This document shows positions 33,987-42,031 of a stretch of DNA of 64,000 nt, piece by piece. A program made the position numbers and the translations under genes. Numbering within the stretch: position 1 is the first letter of the stretch; each line of letters opens with the position of its first letter. The notes below the pieces were generated by a model, which was not told the origin of the DNA, ran no database searches, and saw only the letters and a program-made list of their open reading frames with translations. Source of the stretch: [Clostridium] innocuum (GTDB taxonomy: Bacteria; Bacillota_I; Bacilli_A; Erysipelotrichales; Erysipelotrichaceae); contig CP048838.1 in the NCBI GenBank assembly GCA_012317185.1, positions 1,922,001 through 1,986,000 on the forward strand. The letters run 5' to 3'.

Positions 33987-35420
33987 ATGACGACACAATT
34001 TCGGATTGAAAAAGATTCCTTGGGGGAGGGGCAGGTACCCTGTGATGCATTATATGGAGTACAGACGGTGCGTGCAGCACAGAATTTCCCCATCACACAT
34101 CTACGGACACATCCGGCGATGATTCGTTCGCTGGGCATGATCAAGAAGGCCTGTGCCATGGCCAATCACGAATGCGGGCATCTGGATGATGAGAGGACAG
34201 GGTATATCATAGCGGCCTGTGATGAAATCATTCAGGGAAAGCTCGATTGCTGGTTTATCACGGATGTCATACAGGGTGGTGCAGGAACAAGCACCAACAT
34301 GAATGCCAACGAGGTTGTGGCAAACCATGCCGCTCAGCTGGCAGGGAAGGCGCTGGGTGTCTATGATTACATACATCCCAATGATCATGTGAATTTCGGT
34401 CAGTCTACCAATGATGTATTTCCGACTGCCGGAAAGCTGACAGCCTTATTTCTGGTTGAAGACCTGTTGGAGGAGCTGATGCTGCTGCAGGAGGCACTGC
34501 TGGACAAAAGTATTGAATTTAATGATGTCATCAAGCTGGGACGTACACATCTGCAGGATGCGGTACCGATACGCATGGGACAGGAGTTTCATGCCTTTGC
34601 GACGGCAATTGTGCGTGACATCCGAAGAATTAAAATGGCCTTTTCCAATTTGAAATCCGTAAATATGGGAGCAACTGCTGTCGGTACAGGCATCAATACG
34701 GATGAACGCTACAAACGCATCTGTGTAAAGCATCTGTGTGATATTACGCAGATTGAGCTGACGAGTGCACGTGATCTTATCGATGGCACCAGAAATGTAG
34801 ACCCCTTTGTTTTTGCGCATGCTTCCCTGAAAACGCTCTGTGTTTCCTTATCAAAGATGTGCAATGATCTTCGTCTGATGGCCAGCGGTCCCAAAACGGG
34901 ACTTGCGGAAATCGTTCTGCCGGCAAGGCAGCCGGGAAGCAGCATTATGCCGGGTAAGGTAAATCCCGTCATTCCCGAGGTATGCAATCAGGTCTGCTTT
35001 CAGGTATTCGGTAACGATGTAACAATTACGAAGGCTGCGGAGGCCGGACAGATGGAGCTGAATGTTTTCGAACCGGTTCTGTTTTTTAATCTGTTTCAAT
35101 CCATAGACCTGCTGCGCAATGCCTGTCATACTCTGCGTATACATGCCGTTATGGGCATACAGGCCAATACGGAACATTGCAAAGAGGTCATGGAGAACTC
35201 CCTCGGTACAGCAACAGCACTGGCTCCTCATATTGGGTACGCACAGGCAAGCAGAATGGCAAAGCTGGCCCTGAAGGAAAATCGGAAGCTGAAGGAGCTG
35301 ATTCTGGAAAATGGTCTGATGAGTAAGGATAAGCTGGAGGAAGTGCTTAATATTCGGGAAATGACGCGTGCCGGTATACCGGGCATGCATAAAAAAAGCA
35401 AGAAGCAGACCGGGCGTTAG
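33987..35420 (+). CDS. aspA: Aspartate ammonia-lyase
   Basis: Reversible deamination of aspartate to fumarate and ammonia in the cytoplasm; ~477 residues. The fumarase/aspartase superfamily signature GSSIMPGKVNP (catalytic loop Ser) is intact, with GAGTSTNMNANEV, FGQSTNDVFPTAGK and KLGRTHLQDAVPI. Aspartase is favoured over fumarase C by QGGAGTSTNMN followed by the IVLPARQPGSS block and the C-terminal extension. GGAG lies 6 bases before the ATG at 33987; earlier ATGs at 33969 and 33975 lack a site. Monocistronic, with its own promoter and terminator. Confidence 0.92.
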   Translation: MTTQFRIEKDSLGEGQVPCDALYGVQTVRAAQNFPITHLRTHPAMIRSLGMIKKACAMANHECGHLDDERTGYIIAACDEIIQGKLDCWFITDVIQGGAGTSTNMNANEVVANHAAQLAGKALGVYDYIHPNDHVNFGQSTNDVFPTAGKLTALFLVEDLLEELMLLQEALLDKSIEFNDVIKLGRTHLQDAVPIRMGQEFHAFATAIVRDIRRIKMAFSNLKSVNMGATAVGTGINTDERYKRICVKHLCDITQIELTSARDLIDGTRNVDPFVFAHASLKTLCVSLSKMCNDLRLMASGPKTGLAEIVLPARQPGSSIMPGKVNPVIPEVCNQVCFQVFGNDVTITKAAEAGQMELNVFEPVLFFNLFQSIDLLRNACHTLRIHAVMGIQANTEHCKEVMENSLGTATALAPHIGYAQASRMAKLALKENRKLKELILENGLMSKDKLEEVLNIREMTRAGIPGMHKKSKKQTGR

Positions 35421-35448
35421 CATACAGCTGCGAAACATCATTCACAAG

Positions 35449-35504
35449 AAAAGACGTGAATCGTATCCGTATATTCTGAAAAGGATGGCGATGCGTCTTT
35501 TTTT
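35449..35504 (+). terminator. Terminator of aspA
   Basis: Arms AAAAGACG (35449-35456) and CGTCTTTT (35494-35501) with an inner ATCC/GGAT pairing and a T-run of seven at the end. Confidence 0.6.
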
Positions 35505-35634
35505 GTCTGGTTGTGCTGTCATCAAAATGAAATATGCGTGCTGTCACTGTTATAGAAAGCAGATCCTTCCTTTTTTCCTGTTCTTTTGACATAAGCCATC
35601 ACTTTCCCCATATACTTTAGTGAGGTAGATGCAA

Positions 35635-36822
35635 ATGAAAAAACTTATTGTACTGTGTCTGAGTATATGTCTTTGCATGGGTCTGCTTCCCCAGCAGATT
35701 CACGCACAGGATGACAAAACAAAACAGGATCCTGCTCAGAATGCGCAGGATCTCGCACCGAGTGCCAAAGCGGCATATCTGGTCGAGAACACAACCGGCA
35801 AAGTGATCTATGCCAAGCATGAAACGGATAAGCTGTATCCAGCCAGCATGACGAAGATGATGGGGCTGCTGCTTATCTTTGAAGCACTCCATGACAAGAA
35901 AATCAGCTGGGATGAATCTGTATCGGCAAGCGAGTATGCTGCAAGTATGGGAGGCAGTCAGGTGTTTCTGGAGCCTGGGGAATCCATGAGTGTGCGCGAT
36001 ATGGTGAAATCCATCTGTATCGCCAGTGCAAATGATGCCATGGTGGCTATGGCGGAAAAAGTAGGCGGCAGCAATGATCATTTCGTGGCGATGATGAATG
36101 ACAAGGCAAAGGAGCTGAAGCTGAGCAATTCCCACTTCATGAATGCGACAGGATTGCACGATCCCGAGCATTATACCTGTGCAAAGGATATGTCGATTAT
36201 CGCCCGTGCTCTGATTGCCGAGGGCGGGGAGGAGCTGTTGCGTATCACCTCCACCTATGATGCCTACATCCGCGAGAATACGGACAAGAAATTCTGGCTG
36301 GTCAATACCAATAAGCTGCTGAAGCAGTATGAGGGTGTGGACGGGCTGAAAACAGGCTTTACGACAGAGGCTATGTCCTGTATAACCGTAACGGCAAAGA
36401 AAAAGGACCTGCGTCTGGTGGCTGTAGCCATGGGTGAACCCAGCAGCAAGCAGCGCAATGCGGAAATCAAGCAGATGCTGGACTATGGCTTTTCTCAGTA
36501 TGCACAGGGACTGCTGTATCCGAAGGGAACAAAGCTGAAGACTTATACGATGGAAAACGGCAAGCCCTCCAGTGTCAATCTGGTCACCCTGAAGGATCTT
36601 GTCTATGTATTTGAAAAGGGAAGCGAACCAAAAGAGCAAAAGAAGGAGATCACGATTACCAAAGACACGCCTCCCTATAAGGCTATGGAAGCTATCGGAA
36701 CGGTGAAAATCACGATGAGTGACGGCTATACGATGGAGGCTCCAGTCGGTGTTGATCAGGACGTGGAGCAGCTGAATTATCTGGATATCTTTATGAAGGC
36801 GTTTAGCGATACACTTGCCTGA
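35635..36822 (+). CDS. dacF: D-alanyl-D-alanine carboxypeptidase (DacF/DacA, peptidase S11)
   Basis: Penicillin-binding protein 5-type enzyme that trims peptidoglycan stem peptides outside the membrane; ~395 residues. It has a signal peptide (residues ~1-24, ending IHAQ) and the three active-site motifs: SMTK (Ser-x-x-Lys), SAN, and KTG in GLKTGFT. The C-terminal domain follows to ~390. GAGGT lies about 9 bases before the ATG at 35635; the ATG at 35629 is too near. I use dacF because in B. subtilis dacF is the gene immediately before spoIIAA, and here spoIIAA-AB-sigF occur 16 kb further on, beyond an inserted region. Confidence 0.88.
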   Translation: MKKLIVLCLSICLCMGLLPQQIHAQDDKTKQDPAQNAQDLAPSAKAAYLVENTTGKVIYAKHETDKLYPASMTKMMGLLLIFEALHDKKISWDESVSASEYAASMGGSQVFLEPGESMSVRDMVKSICIASANDAMVAMAEKVGGSNDHFVAMMNDKAKELKLSNSHFMNATGLHDPEHYTCAKDMSIIARALIAEGGEELLRITSTYDAYIRENTDKKFWLVNTNKLLKQYEGVDGLKTGFTTEAMSCITVTAKKKDLRLVAVAMGEPSSKQRNAEIKQMLDYGFSQYAQGLLYPKGTKLKTYTMENGKPSSVNLVTLKDLVYVFEKGSEPKEQKKEITITKDTPPYKAMEAIGTVKITMSDGYTMEAPVGVDQDVEQLNYLDIFMKAFSDTLA

Positions 36823-36896
36823 TTGCCAGAACTTGGCGTGTAAACGAACGCATGACTTCTGCATAGACACATACAATAGAAGCAGAAAAGAGGGAT

Positions 36897-37061
36897 ATGA
36901 TGACAAGTGTACTATGGATCGTAGGCATTGCAGCTGTCTTCTTCCTGTTCGTTCTGCTGTATGCCTTGTGCAGAGTCAGTGCAGACGCCGATGAACAGGC
37001 AGGCTATATGGAAGAATACAGCAGTGATCTGGATGAAGGATTTGATGAGGAAGAGTTTTAG
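36897..37061 (+). CDS. Small membrane protein (54 residues)
   Basis: Frame from ATG 36897 (with AGAGGG just upstream; the next ATG at 36900 is also possible) to a TAG at 37059. The product has one hydrophobic helix (residues ~4-24), LCRVSADADEQ just after it, and a strongly acidic tail (DLDEGFDEEEF). This layout recalls short membrane proteins of the DUF3789 type, an uncertain resemblance. It follows dacF by 74 bases and is the last host-like gene before the left inverted repeat of the nitrogen island, 3 bases downstream. Confidence 0.55.
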   Translation: MMTSVLWIVGIAAVFFLFVLLYALCRVSADADEQAGYMEEYSSDLDEGFDEEEF

Positions 37062-37064
37062 CCA

Positions 37065-37078
37065 ATGTCATTAAGTTA
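37065..37078 (+). repeat. Left copy of a 14-bp inverted repeat bounding the nitrogen island
   Basis: ATGTCATTAAGTTA here is the exact inverse complement of 52458-52471. Matching continues weakly inward. It begins 3 bases after the stop of the small membrane protein. Confidence 0.75.
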
Positions 37079-37800
37079 AAGGAATAAAAAAGATGCATTT
37101 ATACAAAAAGTGGTTCTTAATCGATTGTTCGTAAATTAGAAGTTGAAAATTTGCAAGCTTAAGTAAGAATCCAAAAAGTATAAATGTCTTTTTTTCTCAG
37201 GATTGACAAAATTTGAATCATCGTGCGCTCCATTACCCTTCGTGCTTTAAAGGGGTAGGTGACCGTATATGAACCTTCGTAATAAATCCAACGCTTGCCC
37301 TACGTTCATATTTTATAAAAAAGTTTGCTCTAGGTGATTTAGGTAAATATTTTTGGATAAGGATTTAAAATATAAAGATATGAACAGAATTAGGAAATTG
37401 GGACAAGTATGTAAAAAATGATAGAATGAGTATATTAAATCAGTACTCTTATCAATTCAACGATTTAAACGGCTCCAACTAGAGAAATATTGAGGAAAAT
37501 ATTGCAAATGCTATACATTTTGTGATCAATCAAATCAGCATCAAGGCAACACGAGGTAAAAAATGAGAGTTCAGGATAGAGAAGAAGGCGTTCAAGCTCG
37601 GTGTATTTTATAAATGAAAACAGAAAGGTAAAATTGTGAAGTCAATGAGTTTGTAGAAACAACTTAGATCTTCTGAATATTGTTTTTGCTTTTTATTTAT
37701 CCCTGCTTATGTTTAAAGTTGATATATTCCATAGGAATGCGCATTATCACATTAAGGATAAGAATAATGTATTGAATCCGTCGATTAGGATGGTATAGTA
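37079..37800. other. Gene-free, decayed left end of the island
   Basis: About 720 bases without a usable reading frame. It holds a large hairpin at 37090-37196. A minus-strand frame at about 37312-37256 reads MNVGQALDLLRRFIYGHLPL, then stops, and open sequence continues in the same strand; this looks like a gene remnant, possibly of a transposase, but I cannot assign it. A second stem (ATATGAAC near 37266 with GTTCATAT near 37305) is also present. Confidence 0.45.
37090..37197 (+). terminator. Large two-tier hairpin ending in a T-run
   Basis: Outer arms 37090-37104 and 37178-37190 (AAGA-CATTTATAC with a 2-base bulge), inner arms GGTTCTTA (37112-37119) and TAAGAATCC (37164-37172), then seven T's. 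It could end transcription coming from dacF, or be a small structured RNA. Confidence 0.5.
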
Positions 37801-37840
37801 AAAAAGTCCAATAGTAAGAAAATCACTATACTTTGGACTT
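37801..37840 (-). terminator. Terminator of the gltB-glnA-ANTAR operon
   Basis: Arms AAGTCCAA (37804-37811) and TTGGACTT (37833-37840) with further pairing inside, followed on the minus strand by TTTTTTAC. It lies just after the ANTAR gene stop. Confidence 0.7.
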
Positions 37841-37847
37841 TGTTGAT

Positions 37848-38432
37848 CTAAGAGTAGGTTTTAATGATAACCTCTGCAATGCTTCTTTTTGTTATACATT
37901 GATCCATCGCCTGTTTTTCTATGTACCGATGAGCATCTGATTCGCTCATTTTCAATTCGCTGATTAATAGCCATTTTGCTTTATTGACAATACGTATTTC
38001 TGCCATTTTTTCCTCAATAGAGACTGATTTCTTCTCAAATTGTCTTAGACGTTCACGCATACTTTCCATCCAGTAAAGTGCTTGTATTAAAATCGCTTTG
38101 GAGGTTGGTTTTGGTAATGTAAACACACCGTGTTCAGCAACTTTATCGTGAATTGTGGCATGTATATCGGCCTTTACTAAGAGCAATACAGCGGTATGCT
38201 TTAGAGTGCATGTGTCAATTGCAAAACGTGTCCCAATATCATCTGATAATGGAGAATTGATAATAACAAAATCGTAGGATCGCTCAGCAATCATTCTTTT
38301 CGCCACATTGATAGTGGTTGCGTTATGTATAGGAGTATATCTGGATTCAGGAAGCAACACGCCGATGGCAGAAGTAAAACTATCTGTTGCTGATACGATA
38401 AGTATGCTATAGCAACGCTCTTTTAGACTCAT
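37848..38432 (-). CDS. ANTAR-domain RNA-binding antiterminator (NasR/AmiR/EutV type)
   Basis: A 194-residue regulator. Residues ~8-120 form a response-regulator-like domain in which the usual phosphoacceptor Asp is replaced by Asn (DFVIINSPLSDD), so normal phosphorelay control is unlikely. Residues ~135-190 are an ANTAR domain (EEKMAEIRIVNKAKWLLI, then MSESDAHRYIEKQAMD), which binds paired hexaloop hairpins in nascent RNA and stops terminators forming. GGAGG precedes the ATG. It is the last gene of the minus-strand glutamate-synthase operon. Three leaders in the island carry matching hairpins, so these are its probable targets. The signal it senses is unknown; glutamine status is likely. Confidence 0.85.
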   Translation of the reverse strand: MSLKERCYSILIVSATDSFTSAIGVLLPESRYTPIHNATTINVAKRMIAERSYDFVIINSPLSDDIGTRFAIDTCTLKHTAVLLLVKADIHATIHDKVAEHGVFTLPKPTSKAILIQALYWMESMRERLRQFEKKSVSIEEKMAEIRIVNKAKWLLISELKMSESDAHRYIEKQAMDQCITKRSIAEVIIKTYS

Positions 38433-38460
38433 GCTGCATTCCTCCTTCCACTTATTGATA

Positions 38461-39672
38461 TTATCTATTACAGTATATTTCTAATATTTCATTGGGAATA
38501 TGTTGTTTAATGAAATCACTGTTAAGGGCTGATTCACAGGCATCTTTTAATGAAGATGGTAACATTTTGAATTTTGAAAGTACATCTGCATTAGCTTTGT
38601 AAAGATTGATATCTGTAGGTTCTGCTAATTGCAAGTGATTCTGAATACCATAGAGTCCGGCATATATCATTAATGCAAATGCTAAATAACTATTGGCTGT
38701 CGGATCGGGGGAACGAAGTTCAGCTCGACGATATTTTCCTACTGCAGCGGGAATTCGTATCAGTTGCGAACGGTTTTCACTAGACCAAGAAATATACTGT
38801 GGTGCTTTATCGTTACCGAATCTTTGATAAGAGCAATTTAATGGATTTAGAAAAAGAGTCATATCACAAACTTTTGCAAGAATGCCCGCAATAATCTGGT
38901 GTAAATAATCTGAGTTATCATCTGCCTTAGCTGAAATGTTAATATGAAAACCGTTGCCTGGTTTATCAGCTAGTGGTTTAGGGCTAAAATCAGCTATCAA
39001 TCCATTACATCCGGCAACGGTTTTCACAACTGTTTGAAAGGTCATTGCATTATCTGCGGCTGTAAGTGGATCAGAGTAGCGAAAATCAATTTCGTTTTGC
39101 CCGGGACCTTGTTCATGATGAGAACGTTCGGGATAAATACCCATTTGTTCTAAAGTAAGACAAATTTCACGTCGAATGTTTTCACCTCGGTCATCCGGGG
39201 CAATGTCCATATATCCGGCATTATCATATGGGTTTTTTGTGGCTTCTCCGGTTTCACTTACTGTAAAAAGGTAGAATTCCTGCTCAGCACCAAAGTAAAA
39301 ATGAATACCTGCCTTATCTGCAACCTGAATAGCTTTTTTCAGTATAGAGCGAGTATCACATTCAAACGCCCTTCCATCAGGATACGATATATTGCAGAAC
39401 AATCGAACAACTCGTCCATGTTCCGGTCTCCACGGCAGAGGCATTAATGTATCTGCATCAGGATGAAGAAGTAAATCAGAATGTGTTTCATCGCCGAAGC
39501 CGGCAATAGCGGAGGCGTCAATGGCAATGCCATCCTCAAAAGCATGAGGAAGTTCTTCCGGCATAATGGATATATTTTTTTGTTTGCCAAATACATCACA
39601 AAAAGCAAGTCTTATAAATTTAACATCTTCTTCGCTCACATACTGTAAAATTTCTTGTTTTGAATACTTCAT
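38461..39672 (-). CDS. glnA: Glutamine synthetase, type I (short form)
   Basis: ATP-dependent condensation of glutamate and ammonia; 403 residues, about 40 shorter than typical GS-I. Active-site blocks are present: FGAEQEFYLF, HHEQGPGQNEIDFRY, PLADKPGNGFHINIS, and the arginine-bearing SPDPTANSYLAFA. There is no adenylylation-site tyrosine block that I can recognise. AGGT lies before the ATG. It stands between the third glutamate-synthase piece (18 bases upstream) and the ANTAR gene, so GS and GOGAT activities are made from one transcript. A second, unrelated GS (type III) is encoded at 44879-46975. Confidence 0.9.
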   Translation of the reverse strand: MKYSKQEILQYVSEEDVKFIRLAFCDVFGKQKNISIMPEELPHAFEDGIAIDASAIAGFGDETHSDLLLHPDADTLMPLPWRPEHGRVVRLFCNISYPDGRAFECDTRSILKKAIQVADKAGIHFYFGAEQEFYLFTVSETGEATKNPYDNAGYMDIAPDDRGENIRREICLTLEQMGIYPERSHHEQGPGQNEIDFRYSDPLTAADNAMTFQTVVKTVAGCNGLIADFSPKPLADKPGNGFHINISAKADDNSDYLHQIIAGILAKVCDMTLFLNPLNCSYQRFGNDKAPQYISWSSENRSQLIRIPAAVGKYRRAELRSPDPTANSYLAFALMIYAGLYGIQNHLQLAEPTDINLYKANADVLSKFKMLPSSLKDACESALNSDFIKQHIPNEILEIYCNR

Positions 39673-39690
39673 AAGCGTACCTACTTTCTT

Positions 39691-40413
39691 TTAATTTGCT
39701 ACATACATTTGCTTATATGGATTTTTGCTGTCAGGAGTAATGACGGTAAAAGAGGCATTTAATATAGTTTCTAGATCCTGTCCTAAATCAAGACAATATT
39801 CACAAAGGTATTCTTCGATTTCTTTCATATCATCTGAAGTTGCTACTTTGGCTGTAACCTGTTTTGGCAAGTTAATAGTATCATAATTCCCACGTAGATA
39901 TATTTTACCACCATGCATGCCTGTACATGGGAAATGACCGACAATATGCTCAGTCTTAGAATTTAAGCCTAAAACAATAATGATTCCCCCTGCCTGATAC
40001 TCACCTAAGAAACTTCCTGCAGAACCGCCGATGATCATGACAGGAATCTTACGTTTGTATGCCTTCATATGGATGCCGGCACGATAACCGGCATTGCCTT
40101 TTACATAGATTTTACCACCACGCATAGCATAGCCGGCAGCATCACCGATATTACCATGAATGATGATTTTTCCTTCATTCATGGTATCACCGACTGCATC
40201 TTGTGCGTTTGCATTTACTGTAATGACTGCGTCATTTAAATATGCACCGAGGGCATTTCCGGGAATCCCTAGTATGGTGATATTTTTATTAGACATACCG
40301 GCTCCGATAAAGCGTTGTCCACAGCATGCTTTTATAGTGTAGCTATCATCCGTTTTACGGATCATTTCATTTATTGTTTTGTAATCTAAACCTGTAGCAT
40401 TTATCAATTGCAT
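39691..40413 (-). CDS. Glutamate synthase large-subunit domain 3 (GXGXG beta-helix)
   Basis: A 240-residue stand-alone version of the C-terminal domain of GltB. It is almost wholly the repetitive right-handed beta-helix with Gly-x-x-Gly turns (VGDTMNEGKIIIHGNIGDAAGYAMRGGKIYVKG in successive turns), ending in a short helical tail. In fused GltB this domain holds the others together. Archaea and some clostridia encode GltB in separate pieces as here. The order on the strand is domain 1, domain 2, domain 3, glnA, ANTAR. AGG precedes the ATG. Confidence 0.9.
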   Translation of the reverse strand: MQLINATGLDYKTINEMIRKTDDSYTIKACCGQRFIGAGMSNKNITILGIPGNALGAYLNDAVITVNANAQDAVGDTMNEGKIIIHGNIGDAAGYAMRGGKIYVKGNAGYRAGIHMKAYKRKIPVMIIGGSAGSFLGEYQAGGIIIVLGLNSKTEHIVGHFPCTGMHGGKIYLRGNYDTINLPKQVTAKVATSDDMKEIEEYLCEYCLDLGQDLETILNASFTVITPDSKNPYKQMYVAN

Positions 40414-40525
40414 TATAGCATACCTCCCATCACATTTTTACGAGTTTCTTTAGAATGTCTTTTTAATGTCTCAAAATCGATGCTAACAGATGTATCATTT
40501 CTCTGTTAAAATCCAAATAAGCCGT

Positions 40526-42031
40526 TTATTCACCTGCATAAGAGATACCGAGAATTTCTAATTCTTTTTCGTTTAGACCAATTCCACGAAGCATCAGACG
40601 GTTACCACGCAGTGCTTCTATAGAATTAATTCCCATACCACCCATTAGTTCTTTGATTTCATGTTGCCATGCCTTCATTACGTTTACTAACCGTTTACTT
40701 CCAATTTCTGGATCGAGTCGTTTTACAAGATCAGGATTCTGCGTGGCAATTCCCCAATTACACTTACCACTTTGGCATGTCCGGCAAAGATGGCAGCCTA
40801 GGGCAAGTAAAGCGGCAGTGGCGATATAACATGCATCAGCACCTAATGCGATTGCTTTTACTACATCAGCGGCATTTCGGATACTACCACCGACCACTAA
40901 AGATACATTGTTGCGAATTCCTTCATCTCTAAGTCTTTGATCAACTGCGGCCAATGCCAGTTCGATTGGAATACCTACACTGTCACGTACTCTGGTTGGA
41001 GCGGCACCTGTACCGCCACGGAATCCGTCAATGGCAATGATATCTGCACCACTACGGGCAATACCACTGGCAATAGCGGCAATATTATGCACAGCAGCTA
41101 CTTTAACGATAATAGGTTTTTTATACGCTGTGGCTTCTTTTAGGGAAAAAACAAGTTGTCTTAAATCTTCAATTGAGTAGATGTCATGGTGGGGAGCCGG
41201 AGAAATGGCATCAGAGCCTTCAGGTATCATTCGAGTACGAGATACATCACCGACAATTTTGGTTCCAGGCAAATGTCCACCGATTCCCGGTTTAGCACCC
41301 TGTCCCATTTTAATTTCAATTGCAGCTCCTGTATTCAGAAATTGTTCGTGTACACCAAAACGTCCGGATGCCACTTGGACAATTGTATGCTCGCCATAGC
41401 AATAAAAATCTTCATGCAAACCACCTTCTCCGGTATTATATAAAATGCCAAGCTCTGTAGCAGCAAGAGCAAGTGATTTATGAGCATTGTAGCTGATAGA
41501 GCCATAACTCATTGCAGAAAACAGTAACGGCATGGATAGCTCTAGTTGCGGCGGTAATTTACAAGAGAGCTTACCATTTGAAAGACGCTTGATCTTTTCC
41601 GGCTTTTTACCAAGATAAACCCGTGTCTCCATTGGTTCACGCAGAGGGTCAATGGAGGGGTTCGTGACTTGAGAAGCGTTCATAAGTATATTGTCCCAAA
41701 AAACAGGAAGTGGCTTTGGATTACCCATGGAGGACAGAAGAACACCTCCGCTATTTGCTTGTTTGTAAATTTCTTTTATAACATCATTCTGCCAGTTGGC
41801 GTTTTCACGTAAAGTACAATTGGTTTTTACAATTTTTAAAGCTCTAGTAGGGCAGAGGCTAACACAGCGCTGGCAATTTACGCAATTCGTGTCATCATAT
41901 TTCATCATGCTTTTTTCTTCGTCAAAATAGTGAACCTCATTCGCACATTGTTGTTCGCATATACGGCAATGGGTACATCTGGTTTCATTTCTGACAACTT
42001 CAAATTCAGGATATATAAATTCTAAGCCCAT
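40526..42031 (-). CDS. Glutamate synthase FMN domain with N-terminal 2[4Fe-4S] ferredoxin domain
   Basis: A 501-residue piece of glutamate synthase. Residues ~15-75 are a bacterial ferredoxin domain with CTHCRICEQQC and CVNCQRCVSLCP. The rest is the FMN-binding TIM barrel: MPLLFSAMSYGSIS, GEGGLHEDF, KMGQGAKPGIGGHLPG, DGFRGGTGAAP, and the iron-sulfur cysteines in CHLCRTCQSGKCNWG. It makes glutamate from 2-oxoglutarate and ammonia channelled from the amidotransferase piece. The extra ferredoxin domain suggests it takes electrons directly from ferredoxin or an unlinked reductase, because no gltD is present. It overlaps the upstream gene by 10 bases. Confidence 0.92.
   Translation of the reverse strand: MGLEFIYPEFEVVRNETRCTHCRICEQQCANEVHYFDEEKSMMKYDDTNCVNCQRCVSLCPTRALKIVKTNCTLRENANWQNDVIKEIYKQANSGGVLLSSMGNPKPLPVFWDNILMNASQVTNPSIDPLREPMETRVYLGKKPEKIKRLSNGKLSCKLPPQLELSMPLLFSAMSYGSISYNAHKSLALAATELGILYNTGEGGLHEDFYCYGEHTIVQVASGRFGVHEQFLNTGAAIEIKMGQGAKPGIGGHLPGTKIVGDVSRTRMIPEGSDAISPAPHHDIYSIEDLRQLVFSLKEATAYKKPIIVKVAAVHNIAAIASGIARSGADIIAIDGFRGGTGAAPTRVRDSVGIPIELALAAVDQRLRDEGIRNNVSLVVGGSIRNAADVVKAIALGADACYIATAALLALGCHLCRTCQSGKCNWGIATQNPDLVKRLDPEIGSKRLVNVMKAWQHEIKELMGGMGINSIEALRGNRLMLRGIGLNEKELEILGISYAGE

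Noticed and set aside
37200..37320. Resemblance of CGCTTGCCCTACG to part of the asnB T-box leader, hinting at a second T-box
   Set aside because: No stem I, specifier loop or T-box sequence GGTGG could be built around it.
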